The notes: generated by a model not told the origin, from the letters alone. Shown: positions 8,400 to 18,320, counted from the first letter of the stretch. The stretch is DNA of 64,000 nucleotides from CAYPIE01 sp964410665 (GCA_964410665.1 CAYPIE010000021.1:1-64000), one strand, 5' to 3'. Numbers and translations: made by a program.

Positions 8400-9695
8400 A
8401 TGCGCTTGCCTTCGCTTCTGGTCACAGCATTATTGCTTAGCCTCATTCGTGCACTGGGGAGCCCAGGCCTGCTCTGGGCCGACCCGCCCCACTATCAATC
8501 CCCTTATGGTCCCTGTCAGATCCCCTGCCCCCCGTCACTCACGACGCCGCCACTGCCCACCCCGCCACTGGCAGTTCCGGGCCCCGTGCAGTCGAACCCA
8601 TCCGGTCAACCAGTCACACCGACTCCGAGTGCTCCCGGCACTCCAGATCGGGCGCCGAGCCCACCGGCCCAGACGCCGACTCCGCCATCGCTGACAGAGC
8701 CGACCCAGCCATCGCTGACAGATATGCTCGATGTCCAGTCTGACCTTGCGGATTTGGGAGGGGCATCGCAATTTGACCTGGGCGGCAGTGGGGTCACCGG
8801 TACCGGTGGGGGAGCGAACATCGCCCTCAATGCTACCGCCGAAGGCGGCTACATTGACCCCGCCGTACCACGGACTCGCTTTCGCTTCCGCTTTGATGAT
8901 AACGTGGGCAACAACCGGCCCGACCGCGCCGAATTCTTCTATGCCAAGTGTGGTTGCTTCGCCCTGTTGCCACCCAACAACCCCTTGTTTGACCCCAACG
9001 CACCCGGTCCGCGGGGCAACGGACAGATCGAGACGAACGTCGATTACCAGGACTTCGATGCCTATTTGGAGTATGCCACCAGTCGCCGCTTCTCAGGCTT
9101 TATTGAGATTCCCTATCGCCTGCTCGACCCGGAGATCAATGGCAACGAAGATGGCTTCAGCGACCTGAAGTTTGGCTTCCGTTATGCGTTCGTCGCCGAC
9201 CCCACCCAGTTTATGACCTTCCAGCTGCGGACCTTTGTACCGACCGGGAACGCCTCCGAAGGCCTTGGCACCAATCACGTGAGTCTGGAACCGGCCCTGC
9301 TGCACGCGACCCAGCTCACCTCGCGCTTGTTCTGGCAGAACGAGTTTCGCGTTTGGGTGCCGATCGGTGGAACAGACTTCCAGGGCAACGTGCTTCGCTA
9401 CGGCACGGGTTTGGGCTACTTGCTGTACAATCAGTGTGACTTCCGCATTGCCCCGACCGCGGAGTTTGTGGGGTGGACCGTCCTGAACGGGTTTGAATCT
9501 GATCCCGAGACCGAACGGGAGGTCGCAGGCGGGGCGAGCATCTTCAACATCAAAGTCGGCACGCGTTTCGGGATCGGCCCGCTGCTGGAAAACGGAGCAA
9601 GCCGCTCCGATCTCTTTATCGGCTACGGCCGAGCACTCACTGGGGAAGTGTGGTACGAAAACTCGCTGCGCGTCGAGTTTCGACTGAACTTCTGA
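8400..9695 (+). CDS. Predicted outer-membrane beta-barrel protein with Pro-rich N-terminus (paralog B)
   Basis: 431 residues from ATG 8400, with GGAGG 7 bases upstream; the open frame back to 8295 only reads through the leader. A signal peptide (MRLPSLLVTALLLSLIRALG) is followed by a linker rich in Pro and Thr (about residues 40-115). Then comes the block GGASQFDLGGSGVTGTGGG, nearly identical to that in the gene at 773-2302. The rest is strand-rich, with aromatic residues in alternation, and ends VEFRLNF with a terminal Phe, as in outer-membrane barrels. It is transcribed away from the WD40 gene and ends at a strong bidirectional hairpin. The likely role is an outer-membrane protein of the same unnamed family as paralog A. 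Ligand and partner are unknown. Confidence 0.6.
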   Translation: MRLPSLLVTALLLSLIRALGSPGLLWADPPHYQSPYGPCQIPCPPSLTTPPLPTPPLAVPGPVQSNPSGQPVTPTPSAPGTPDRAPSPPAQTPTPPSLTEPTQPSLTDMLDVQSDLADLGGASQFDLGGSGVTGTGGGANIALNATAEGGYIDPAVPRTRFRFRFDDNVGNNRPDRAEFFYAKCGCFALLPPNNPLFDPNAPGPRGNGQIETNVDYQDFDAYLEYATSRRFSGFIEIPYRLLDPEINGNEDGFSDLKFGFRYAFVADPTQFMTFQLRTFVPTGNASEGLGTNHVSLEPALLHATQLTSRLFWQNEFRVWVPIGGTDFQGNVLRYGTGLGYLLYNQCDFRIAPTAEFVGWTVLNGFESDPETEREVAGGASIFNIKVGTRFGIGPLLENGASRSDLFIGYGRALTGEVWYENSLRVEFRLNF

Positions 9696-9706
9696 GGATG
9701 ATGTTT

Positions 9707-9750
9707 CGGCCCTGGCACGCTCGTCCTGCAATGCACTCGTGCCAGGGCCG
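9707..9750. terminator. Bidirectional hairpin between convergent genes
   Basis: CGGCCCTGGCACG at 9707-9719 pairs perfectly with CGTGCCAGGGCCG at 9738-9750 (13 bp, 18-base loop). It sits between the stop of the barrel gene (+) and the stop of the kinase gene (-). No T-run is seen, but position and stability fit a shared terminator. Confidence 0.7.
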
Positions 9751-9766
9751 TCGAACGACAGTTGCA

Positions 9767-12136
9767 TCATGGCAAATCGATGGCGACCCGGAAGCTGAGC
9801 ATTTCGCTGGGATGGTCGAATAACATAAATCCGTTCGCCTTGAACTGCCACTCGTCGCGGGAGGAGGCATAGGAATTGCCGAAGTACATGACCTCAAGAT
9901 GATTGACGTCGTCCGCCGATTGCATCGACCATGTCCCGCCGCTGAAACGGTCGGCGGTCCATTCCCAACCGTTCCCGTTTAAATCGCGACAATGAAACTC
10001 GCTCCTATCGTCTTTGGCCTTGCCAACGGGCTTTGGCCCCGTCTCTAAGGCCACGTCAGCATTATGGATGTTGATTTCTTTTTGATTCAGCGAAAAGGGC
10101 TGATGCAGCCCATTGTTGGTCCGATAACCGACGGCCGTCTCCAGCTCACTCAATCGCGGCAGGCGTCCCCCCTTCCCCCCAAGCACCTCGGCAAAAATCG
10201 CTGCTTCGGCCGCGCTCACCATGAACACCGGCCAGCGAAGATCGGGTTTCTTGGCATCCGCGGGTAAGATTTCTTGAAACTTGGGGACCTTCATCTCTCG
10301 CGCTGGATCATAAGGGTGCTGCAGTGTTACGACCTCCAGGCGGTTCCATTTGTCAAGGCGAAGCGGCACGTTCCCCAGCCGTTTCTCTAGAACCATCAAT
10401 TTTTCCTGATAAGCAGGGTCGCTCCAACCGGCCGCGAACAACTGGTTGGAAACTTTGTTTTCCATCAAATAAAAGGCATCCGGGTCATCGGGGCCGGTGA
10501 AGACCAGATGGAATGGGATCTCCATGCCCCACTTTTTCAGTTGGATGTGATCCCAGTACCGCCGGCCGTCGATGGTCACGATCGTTGCGTCAGGGGCCGG
10601 CTCCCCATTGGGGGGAAGGCGTGGATCTTCTTGCTTTGCGTCTTGTTGTTGCGGAACTACGGGGTGCTGGTCGTCCGAGGACTTGTACCAGATGAACGCT
10701 CCCGCGATCCCTAGAACCAGACCCACGACCGCCGTCAACAGCAGCTTGAGCTTCCACCCGGACCCTCCGGCGGGTAAAGGATCTTCTTCGTTGCGGCGAA
10801 CTGCCTCCAGAGCTTCCGCAAAGGCCAGGCAGCTCGGGTAGCGATCACTGGAATCTTTGGCCAGCGCCTTGAGAACGACCGTCTGTTCGGGCAGCGTCAT
10901 CCCAGACAGATCGGGTGTCTCTTCCAGGTGGGCATACATCAGTGCCGGTTCGGTGTCTGCCTCCGGAAACAGCCGATGCCCCAGGCGAAGCTCCACATAG
11001 GTCGCGGCCAGGCTGTACTGGTCGCTGTGCGGACTCAGCCGGTTGCGGAAGATCTCTGGCGCCATATACAACAGCGTCCCAGCCATTTGGGCCTTGGTCG
11101 AGCGTCCCTTGTGCACTTTGGCCAGCCCGAAGTCGCCGACCTTGGCGTACTTGTCTTTTAGGAGAATGTTGGCCGGCTTGACGTCGCGGTGCTGCACTCC
11201 CTGCTCGTGCAGATAGTCCAGCGCCTCGCCCGCCTGCAGCATGTACCGGATCAGTTCCTTCCGCGGCACCCCGGGAAGCCCGTCGTTCTGACACTGCTTG
11301 AGCCGGTCGGCCAAGGTCCCTTGGGCCAACTCCATAATGATGACCAGGCGGTCCTCTTTCGGATAGTAGGCCTGGGTTTGCAGCAGATACTGATGCGAAA
11401 GTCGTTTGATCAGCTGTAACGACTCGTGTTCTTGCCGACGTTCGTCGTGGTTGCGTCGCCCCTTGATAATTTTCATGGCCACTGGGATGCCGCCGGGGGC
11501 CTCAGCCAACCAGACCTCGCCGAAGCCGCCGACGCCCAACAAACGCATCTGCTGATATTCGCTCTCTACGGAAAACTCCTCGACCGGAGTGGCGACCTGG
11601 ACTTCTGCCGGCCGGGCCCCCGGCTTGGAGTCGGCATGCGACGAGCCGATGGTCTCGCCGAATGCCGGCGCTTTCGCCGGGACAGGCGACATCGGGGCCT
11701 TGATGTCTTCGACATTGAGGAGCTGGCGAAGCGGAGCATAATACGAGGGAAAGCGATGGGAGTAATCCTCGAGAGGTGGCTTGTCGCCGTACTTGTGACG
11801 AATGTAGTATTCCTCACGCAACAACTTGGCGAACAAGATGGGATCGTTACGCAAGTTTGGATACTGAGTCAGGTATGATTCCAGGGGTACGCCGACCTTG
11901 CGCAGCCAGCGGATCTCCAAATCTTCCTTGACCAGTTCGTGGAGGACGAGCAAGCGTAAACGCGGCGGTTCGCTGGGCAACAACTCGGCCAAGCTGGCGA
12001 TGTCGACCGGTGCCTCGGCCCGCGACCAGCAGCGTTCTAGCTGACTGGTCGCCGACTGCAGCTGCTTCCACTCCTCGTTGGTTAACTTGCCGATGTCGAT
12101 ATGACTCATCGGGCTAGGCTTTCGTTCTGCGAGCAT
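9767..12136 (-). CDS. Membrane Ser/Thr protein kinase fused to an FGE-sulfatase-like domain
   Basis: 789 residues; ATG 12136 is the longest start and ATG 12109 (MSHIDIGKL) is a credible alternative. An N-terminal region of about 195 residues precedes a Hanks-type kinase domain (about 200-455) with every key motif: GVGGFGEV loop, VAMKIIK lysine, HRDVKPANIL catalytic loop, DFGLA and APE. One membrane helix (LLLTAVVGLVLGIAGAFIWY, about 467-487) follows. The C-terminal 260 residues have FGE/SUMF-type signatures (NGNGWEWT, SFRVAIDLP), placing this domain outside the cytoplasm. It lies directly after tssH on the same strand. Kinases such as PpkA control T6SS firing in other bacteria, so a regulatory role here is plausible but inferred. 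The FGE fold may serve as a ligand-binding sensor; oxidase cysteines are not apparent. Confidence 0.8.
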   Translation of the reverse strand: MLAERKPSPMSHIDIGKLTNEEWKQLQSATSQLERCWSRAEAPVDIASLAELLPSEPPRLRLLVLHELVKEDLEIRWLRKVGVPLESYLTQYPNLRNDPILFAKLLREEYYIRHKYGDKPPLEDYSHRFPSYYAPLRQLLNVEDIKAPMSPVPAKAPAFGETIGSSHADSKPGARPAEVQVATPVEEFSVESEYQQMRLLGVGGFGEVWLAEAPGGIPVAMKIIKGRRNHDERRQEHESLQLIKRLSHQYLLQTQAYYPKEDRLVIIMELAQGTLADRLKQCQNDGLPGVPRKELIRYMLQAGEALDYLHEQGVQHRDVKPANILLKDKYAKVGDFGLAKVHKGRSTKAQMAGTLLYMAPEIFRNRLSPHSDQYSLAATYVELRLGHRLFPEADTEPALMYAHLEETPDLSGMTLPEQTVVLKALAKDSSDRYPSCLAFAEALEAVRRNEEDPLPAGGSGWKLKLLLTAVVGLVLGIAGAFIWYKSSDDQHPVVPQQQDAKQEDPRLPPNGEPAPDATIVTIDGRRYWDHIQLKKWGMEIPFHLVFTGPDDPDAFYLMENKVSNQLFAAGWSDPAYQEKLMVLEKRLGNVPLRLDKWNRLEVVTLQHPYDPAREMKVPKFQEILPADAKKPDLRWPVFMVSAAEAAIFAEVLGGKGGRLPRLSELETAVGYRTNNGLHQPFSLNQKEINIHNADVALETGPKPVGKAKDDRSEFHCRDLNGNGWEWTADRFSGGTWSMQSADDVNHLEVMYFGNSYASSRDEWQFKANGFMLFDHPSEMLSFRVAIDLP

Positions 12137-12212
12137 CGTTGGCTGAACCTCACGCTACTATACCGCATACCGCCAGGCCCCTAAAACCCGCCCCTACGAT
12201 GAATCGCCTCTC

Positions 12213-14837
12213 TCAGGCGAAGTCGTAGACGAAGTTGGCACTGCCATCTACCCCTACCCGGATACTATAAATGCGTCTTCCTTGCGCCAAACCGGACAAG
12301 ATTTCGCTAGAAATCGCGGGCAGCAGCGTCCCGGTGAGGATGTGATCCACATTGCGGGCCCCGCTCTCTACCTCCTTGCAACGACGGGCGATCAGCTCGA
12401 TGACTTCCGGGTCGTACCAAAACTCCACCTGATGGTTCATCGCCAAACGGTCCCGGATCTTGCTGAGCTGTAACTCGATCACCTGCTTGAGCACCGCTTC
12501 GGACAGAGGGAAATAGGGCACCACCGTCATCCGGCCCAACAGTGCAGGCTTGAACGACTTGAGCAATTCAGGTCGCAACGCCTCGGCCATGCCGGTGGCG
12601 TCGGGCATGGTCTCCGGATCGGCGGCAAGCTTCATGATCGTCTCGGTTCCCACATTCGAGGTCAGCAGGATGATCGTGTTCTTGAAGTCCACTTCGATGC
12701 CCCGGGAATCGGTTAACACTCCTTTGTCAAAAACTTGATAGAATATTTCTTGAACTGAAGGATGCGCTTTCTCCACCTCATCGAGGAGGACAATCGAGTA
12801 CGGTCGACGCCGCACCGCTTCGGTGAGCACGCCGCCTTCCTGGGAACCCTCGTAGCCACGGGGCGAACCGATCAGCTGCGACACCTTGTATTCTTCCTTA
12901 TATTCAGACATATTCACGGTGATCATGTTGCGATCGCCGCCATAGAGCAGATTGGCCAGGCTGATGGCTGTTTCGGTTTTGCCGACGCCGGAAGGGCCCA
13001 CCATGAGAAAGACCCCGATCGGCCGTCGAGGATCGGACAAGCCGGCGCGGGAGGTGCGAATTCGCTGCGCCAGCGACTCCAAGGCATATTGTTGGCCAAT
13101 GATCCGCTCGGCCAGATGCTCCTGTAGTGACAGAATGGCATGAATCTCATCGCGGACCATTTTGCCCACGGGGATACCCGTCCAAGCCGCAACGACCTCG
13201 GCCACCACTTCCCCATCGACGACGGGAAAGATCAGGGCCTGTTCGCCCTGCAGTTGTTTCAGCTCGGCTTGCAGCTTCAGGAGTGCTTCCCGGTCGCCCT
13301 GAGCCTCCCCGGTCTCCAGTTGCTCGCGAAGGCTCTGGATCTGGCTCACCAGCACTTTCTCCTGCTCCAGTCGGGACCGCAGCTGTGCCGCCGCAGCCTC
13401 GGTCGAATCGAGCCGCTGGCGGAGCGCGGCCAGTCGTTCATCATGCTCCGGGCTGGTCAGGCCCTCGCGTTCCAGGGCTCGGATCTCGGTGCCTAGATGC
13501 TCGATCTCTCGCTGCAAACTCTCGACTGGCTGCGGCGTGGCCGACTGGCTCAGCGCCACCCGGGCACAGGCGGTGTCCAACAGGCTGACCGCCTTGTCCG
13601 GTAACTGCCGGTCGGGAATGTAGCGGCTGGTGAGCCGCACAGCCTCGACCAGGGCGGAATCCAGGATGCGAACCCAATGATGCTTCTCAAGGGTCGGCAG
13701 CAGGCCGCGCAACATCCGTACCGCCTTCGCCTCGTCGGGCTCATCGACGCGGACCTGCTGAAAGCGGCGTTTGAGCGCTGCATCGGTTTCGAAGAACTTC
13801 TTGTACTCGGCAAAGGTGGTGGCCGCGATGGTGCGGAGTTCGCCACGTGCCAGGGCGGGTTTCAGCAGGTTGGCGGCATCTCCTTGCCCCGCAGCCCCTC
13901 CCGCGCCAATCAAAGTATGGGCCTCATCGATAAACAGGATGACCGGCTGAGGCGACTTTTTCACCTCATCGATCACCGACTTGAGTCGATTCTCAAATTC
14001 GCCCTTGACCCCCGCTCCCGCCTGCAGCAGTCCCAGGTCCAGCACGCGTATCACCACCTGCTTGAGCGGGTCGGGTACATCCCCCTGCGCGATGCGAAGG
14101 GCCAACCCTTCCACCACGGCGGTTTTGCCGACCCCCGCCTCGCCGGTCAAGATCGGGTTGTTCTGCCGACGACGAGTCAGGATGTCGACAATCTTCCAGA
14201 TTTCGGCATCCCGACCCACCACCGGATCGATTCGTCCCTGGGCAGCGAGTTCGGTCAAGTTGGTGGTGAACTGATCCAGGGCCTTGGTTCCTGCAGCGCT
14301 GCCCGTGGGAGGGGCTGCCGAGGCCCCGCCCATTTGGGCCGGGGCTCGTTCATTTTCCTCGCTGGTGGTGGCCGCCAGCAGGTCGGGCAGCTCAGCAAGT
14401 AACTTCTCGACCGACAAACGGGACAGCTCCGGCGAGCTCTTCCGCATCCGCAAAGCAAGCATCTGATCGCTTAACAGGGCGATCACCAAGTGGCTCGTCC
14501 GTACCCGGTTGCCACCCAGCTCGAGTGAGCCGATCATCCAGGCCTCTTGAATCAGGCTTGGGATTTCGCGTGAGAGGTCGGGGGCTCGGCCGTTGCCCGT
14601 CTTGAATTGGGCGAGCTCGGTGTCGAGCTCTTGGCGAACCTTGTCCTGATGGATGCCATAATGCTTGCACAGAATCGCCAGGTCATTCTGAGTGGAATCC
14701 AGCAGTTGCAATAACCAGTGCTCGATCTCGACATGAAAGTGAGTCCGCGCCAGGCAGAGCCCAGCGGAGTTCTCCAAGCCACGCCGACAGGTCGGATTGA
14801 GCTTCTCGATCAGAGCGCGGGGACTGATGCTGGCCAT
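12213..14837 (-). CDS. tssH: Type VI secretion ATPase TssH (ClpV)
   Basis: 874 residues from ATG 14837, chosen because GAGGAG lies 7 bases upstream; a longer frame to 14858 adds only MLCEESL. It is a Clp/Hsp100 protein with an N-terminal repeat domain (1-150), a first AAA+ domain with Walker A GEAGVGKT and Walker B ILFIDEAHTLIG, a coiled-coil middle segment (about 400-530), and a second AAA+ domain with GPSGVGKTE and SIVLLDEVEKAHP. ClpV disassembles the contracted TssB-TssC sheath for reuse. The gene follows tssG by 32 bases in the same operon, which distinguishes it from housekeeping ClpB. The protein is full length and all ATPase motifs are intact. Confidence 0.95.
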   Translation of the reverse strand: MASISPRALIEKLNPTCRRGLENSAGLCLARTHFHVEIEHWLLQLLDSTQNDLAILCKHYGIHQDKVRQELDTELAQFKTGNGRAPDLSREIPSLIQEAWMIGSLELGGNRVRTSHLVIALLSDQMLALRMRKSSPELSRLSVEKLLAELPDLLAATTSEENERAPAQMGGASAAPPTGSAAGTKALDQFTTNLTELAAQGRIDPVVGRDAEIWKIVDILTRRRQNNPILTGEAGVGKTAVVEGLALRIAQGDVPDPLKQVVIRVLDLGLLQAGAGVKGEFENRLKSVIDEVKKSPQPVILFIDEAHTLIGAGGAAGQGDAANLLKPALARGELRTIAATTFAEYKKFFETDAALKRRFQQVRVDEPDEAKAVRMLRGLLPTLEKHHWVRILDSALVEAVRLTSRYIPDRQLPDKAVSLLDTACARVALSQSATPQPVESLQREIEHLGTEIRALEREGLTSPEHDERLAALRQRLDSTEAAAAQLRSRLEQEKVLVSQIQSLREQLETGEAQGDREALLKLQAELKQLQGEQALIFPVVDGEVVAEVVAAWTGIPVGKMVRDEIHAILSLQEHLAERIIGQQYALESLAQRIRTSRAGLSDPRRPIGVFLMVGPSGVGKTETAISLANLLYGGDRNMITVNMSEYKEEYKVSQLIGSPRGYEGSQEGGVLTEAVRRRPYSIVLLDEVEKAHPSVQEIFYQVFDKGVLTDSRGIEVDFKNTIILLTSNVGTETIMKLAADPETMPDATGMAEALRPELLKSFKPALLGRMTVVPYFPLSEAVLKQVIELQLSKIRDRLAMNHQVEFWYDPEVIELIARRCKEVESGARNVDHILTGTLLPAISSEILSGLAQGRRIYSIRVGVDGSANFVYDFA

Positions 14838-14869
14838 CAGTGACTCCTCACATAGCATCGGGGATCAGG

Positions 14870-16015
14870 TCAGTGCAACACGGTCACCACATTCCCGGGA
14901 AACACCGGGTCATCGGCATCCTGTGCGGGGGATGCGGTGATGAGCCATAGGTTCCATCCCAATCGCGGCCCCACACCGGCATCGGTGAGCTGTGCCTCGG
15001 GCACAGCATGGGCCGCCAACACCAACTGGACATCAAAGGCCAGGTGCACACCTACGAACAAGACACTCAAGTGAGTCAACAGAAAAAAGGTCTTGCGTTC
15101 GCAGTTTGGCGAATGATCGGGCAGCAGCTCTAAAAATTGTTCATAGTTAAGTGGTCCAATGCGTAGACGAAACTGGCCCTGGACATCCCAGACATGGCTA
15201 CCAGCGATGGCATTCACGCCCAATTGGGCTTGGCCACCGAGTGCGGTCTGCAACGAGCGATCAAGCTCCTGCCAACGACCGTGAAAGGGTTCGACGCAGA
15301 CTGGAACCCCAAACTGATTCTCTAGGAGGATGCGTAAATTCGTAGGGTTGGCTGGCCGCTGCGCCAGCAGACCCGCATGGAACAAGAGAGCCAGGTCATC
15401 GATGCGTGCCAAAGGGGGATCGAGCGGTGCCTCAATGTAGGCGGGCGTTACCGGCAGGCTGGAGCGAACCTGCAGGCGTTGCCGCAAACGCCGGGTCCCC
15501 AGTCCAAACAAGCTCAGCACCGTCAGGGTAAAGGCTTGTTGCTCGAGTTCCTGGCCATGCTCATAGCCGATGGTAAAACGATATTTCTCCCAGGCCCCAT
15601 AGAACAGGCTCAGCAGACGATGGTTAAACAAGTCCAACCAATCCCGCAGCGCATACCGCTCTGGTCCCCGTTCATCCCGCTCCAGATCGAGTAGCAATTG
15701 CGTGTAATGGGTCGGCAGGACTCCGCTGCGACCAGTTAGGCCAAAGAAGTTGACCGTCAGCCGCGGGATGGGCCATTCTTCGCTAATCGGCTCGAAGGCA
15801 TGCAGCGTACTGGCGGGGAAGGAGAGGTCCGTGCGAGCGCGAAAGCGAACCAGGTCATGCTCCGGAGAGGCAGCAGCCCCAACCAGAGGACACTCCGGTG
15901 ACAACAGGGTCAGGAGCCGGACCGCCTGGAAGAACTCAAAGGTGTAGGGTTCGGCAAACAGGCGGTCCCGGACCGAGGTCAAAGCAGGGGTTGTTCGCCG
16001 GTGCGAGGCGGCCAT
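14870..16015 (-). CDS. tssG: Type VI secretion baseplate protein TssG
   Basis: 381 residues. The N-terminus (LFAEPYTFEFFQAVRLL), the segment FFGLTGRSGVLPTHYTQLLL and the segment LFNHRLLSLFYGAWEKY are hallmarks of TssG (VasB/ImpH). With TssF it forms the baseplate wedge that joins the spike to the sheath. The start overlaps the end of tssF by 37 bases, implying translational coupling. Length is in the family's usual range (about 330-380). No odd features. Confidence 0.93.
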   Translation of the reverse strand: MAASHRRTTPALTSVRDRLFAEPYTFEFFQAVRLLTLLSPECPLVGAAASPEHDLVRFRARTDLSFPASTLHAFEPISEEWPIPRLTVNFFGLTGRSGVLPTHYTQLLLDLERDERGPERYALRDWLDLFNHRLLSLFYGAWEKYRFTIGYEHGQELEQQAFTLTVLSLFGLGTRRLRQRLQVRSSLPVTPAYIEAPLDPPLARIDDLALLFHAGLLAQRPANPTNLRILLENQFGVPVCVEPFHGRWQELDRSLQTALGGQAQLGVNAIAGSHVWDVQGQFRLRIGPLNYEQFLELLPDHSPNCERKTFFLLTHLSVLFVGVHLAFDVQLVLAAHAVPEAQLTDAGVGPRLGWNLWLITASPAQDADDPVFPGNVVTVLH

Positions 16016-17847
16016 CGTTTCAGCTCCCCTTCCCGTTGCCGCAACCGGGCCACCATCTGGGTGAAGGAATTGACCGAGGTATATAAGGCAAAAAAGCGTT
16101 CCAGAACCGAAGCAAACAACACAATACTCGAACGTGTAAACATACTCTCGTCAAATTCCGTGGCGACCTCCAGCCCCCGACACACCCCCCCGTGGTGCCA
16201 GGCGACCACTTGACGGCTGCTTAGATCCGTGATCCCCTGAATGGCCTCGCGAGCGGCGGCCGCCCCCTGGGGGTCGACATCGGGGTCGCTAAAATCATAC
16301 AGGCTTAACAGTTCGCGGACGGCCTCGGCCCCCTCACCAGGGTCGCCTAGTGACAGGTGGTTGAGGGTCAGGTGCGAAATCAGCCGCCAGTAGCGGCCCT
16401 TGCGGACCGGGGGTCGGTTGGACGGCGTAGGATTCAGCCGACAGCGGACCTGGGCTCCGCCGGCGGCAAAGTCTGCCTCCAGATAGACCTCTTCGCCGAT
16501 CCGCGGCAAGCGCATCGGCAAGTCCCGGTTGGTACAGGTGGTCTTCACCACCAGGGTGGATTCCGCCGGTCGGGTCGGGTCAAAGCCGCGATCGACCAGC
16601 GTCAAGTACACATCCGTGCCATGATCGATCCGGGCCTGGAGAGCATCTTCCCCTTTTTTGCGTACACTCGGGCGGCGACTGGCATACCAGAACGCCTCCT
16701 GGCCATTGCGTTCTGCGCCATGGCGAAAGCTGTAAAAGGGCTGAAATTCCCGGTCCTTCCCCGAGGCCGTCGCCGCAGTCACCTGGTCGATCGAATAGAC
16801 CTCATAAGCATAGGGATGTCCCACATCGGGGAGCACCTGGTGCTCAGCACGGGCATGGGTCAGGGGGATTGGCTCGGCAATATGCGAAAACAGATTCAAC
16901 GCCGGGGTGCAGCCCAGAGCAAGCATGGACGCATCCAGGGTCTGCTCCAACCGGTTATGCGTGCGGTTACAAAATAGATACAGCTCCACCTGACGCGTCG
17001 GCCCGAGCTGGGCGAGGACGTTTCCGAACCAAATGTCAACGAACAGAAACTTCTGGGGGTAAGCAAAAAACTCACTTAGCAAGCGATAGCCGGGAAAGGC
17101 CTGGGCTGGGTAGGGCAGGAGCCCTTCGTCCAGGTCGAAACCCACCGGCCGAACCGCGTCCAGCGGCAACGAGACGGCCGGGGCTTCTGGCCGGTCGGTG
17201 GCTCGGATGCCCAGGGCCAGCAGGTGGTTCATCAGCAGGTCATAAAGCGGCGCAGTGAGCGTGGGATCTCCGTCCAGATAAACGCGGAGCCGATCCAGTT
17301 GCAGCTGGTCGAGGGGGACTTCCCCGCTGGCCCGCAGAGTCAGCTTCAGTGCGGCCAGGGCCCGGGGCGGAGGCTTGAGCCCGCCCGGGTAGGGCGGCGG
17401 CTGCAGGCGAGCTTCGGCGACCTCCAGTGGCCACAGAGTCACCGGGTAACCGGTGCGATAACGGCAGGGTACGCCTTCGACCGGGCGGGTTTTCAGCATC
17501 CGACCGGCCGGCAAGGTCTGGCCGGTCGGCGGCACTCGGGTCGGATCAGGCACGAACTGGACGATGCAGAACGAAGGGACTGGAGCCAAATAATGCGGGT
17601 AGAGCACCGCCAACAAGGCATCAGTCAGTTCGGGGAAGTCATCGTCCAAACGCATATGGATCCGACCGGCCAGCAGGGCGAAGGCCTCGATGAGGCGTTC
17701 GACGTGCGGGTCGGCCGCGCGGTTCTGCTCGACCAGCAACCGGGCCGCCACGGTGGGGTAACGTTGGGCGAACTCCTGGGCCGACTTGCGGATGTAGAAC
17801 AGTTCTTTCTCGTAGTACGTCAGCAGCTTCCGCTCTTCCTCTTTCAT
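15979..17847 (-). CDS. tssF: Type VI secretion baseplate protein TssF
   Basis: 622 residues. It opens with LLTYYEKELFYIRKSAQEFA and continues with RYPTVAARL and DPHVERLIEAFALLAGRIHM, the classic TssF (VasA/ImpG) N-terminus. A conserved late segment CRGLEVATEFDESMF and a C-terminal FFALYTSVNSFTQMV also match the family. TssF is a structural wedge subunit of the baseplate, paired with TssG. Its ATG overlaps the stop of tssE by four bases (ATGA) and its end overlaps tssG, so E-F-G form one coupled unit. Confidence 0.94.
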   Translation of the reverse strand: MKEEERKLLTYYEKELFYIRKSAQEFAQRYPTVAARLLVEQNRAADPHVERLIEAFALLAGRIHMRLDDDFPELTDALLAVLYPHYLAPVPSFCIVQFVPDPTRVPPTGQTLPAGRMLKTRPVEGVPCRYRTGYPVTLWPLEVAEARLQPPPYPGGLKPPPRALAALKLTLRASGEVPLDQLQLDRLRVYLDGDPTLTAPLYDLLMNHLLALGIRATDRPEAPAVSLPLDAVRPVGFDLDEGLLPYPAQAFPGYRLLSEFFAYPQKFLFVDIWFGNVLAQLGPTRQVELYLFCNRTHNRLEQTLDASMLALGCTPALNLFSHIAEPIPLTHARAEHQVLPDVGHPYAYEVYSIDQVTAATASGKDREFQPFYSFRHGAERNGQEAFWYASRRPSVRKKGEDALQARIDHGTDVYLTLVDRGFDPTRPAESTLVVKTTCTNRDLPMRLPRIGEEVYLEADFAAGGAQVRCRLNPTPSNRPPVRKGRYWRLISHLTLNHLSLGDPGEGAEAVRELLSLYDFSDPDVDPQGAAAAREAIQGITDLSSRQVVAWHHGGVCRGLEVATEFDESMFTRSSIVLFASVLERFFALYTSVNSFTQMVARLRQREGELKRWPPRTGEQPLL

Positions 17848-18320
17848 GCCGCGGCTTCCTTTACCTGGAAGTGGCCCGAGGCGATCTCCAGGATAGTGTC
17901 AAAGGCGACCTCCGGGGCTGGCTCCAGGTTGAGTTGACCGCTGACCAGGAAACGGACCGATGGCAAGACGGTGTTAAGGTCATCGGCAGGCAAGATCACC
18001 TCGACAGCGCGCAAGCGTGGCTCAAAACGCTGGATCACCTGACGAATCGAGTGGCCGATCTCGGCACGCTGGAAGCGTGTGTTGCCTTCCAAGGCGGCTA
18101 GGTCGGGCAAGCCGTAGCAGATGATGGAGTCGCGGACCTGCCGGAGCTCCGCAGGGATATCGCGATAAACGAGCTGAGTATTGAGCAGATCCTGCAGGTC
18201 GCGCAAGACGGCTTGATACATCTGGGCGATGGTATAGCCCGGCTGGGACAAATTGACGCTCAGGGCCGGATCGATCAGCCGGTCTAACAGCGAAGGCTGC
18301 AAGAGGGTTTGTGACTTCAT
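17844..18320 (-). CDS. tssE: Type VI secretion baseplate protein TssE (gp25-like)
   Basis: 158 residues, the normal size for TssE. The N-terminus has SLLDRLID, the middle has LLNTQ and CYGLPDLAAL, and the end has IRQVIQRFEPRLRAVEV, matching the gp25/lysozyme-like baseplate family. TssE nucleates the sheath on the baseplate. The start overlaps the tagJ stop by four bases, and the stop overlaps the tssF start. Confidence 0.93.
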   Translation of the reverse strand: MKSQTLLQPSLLDRLIDPALSVNLSQPGYTIAQMYQAVLRDLQDLLNTQLVYRDIPAELRQVRDSIICYGLPDLAALEGNTRFQRAEIGHSIRQVIQRFEPRLRAVEVILPADDLNTVLPSVRFLVSGQLNLEPAPEVAFDTILEIASGHFQVKEAAA

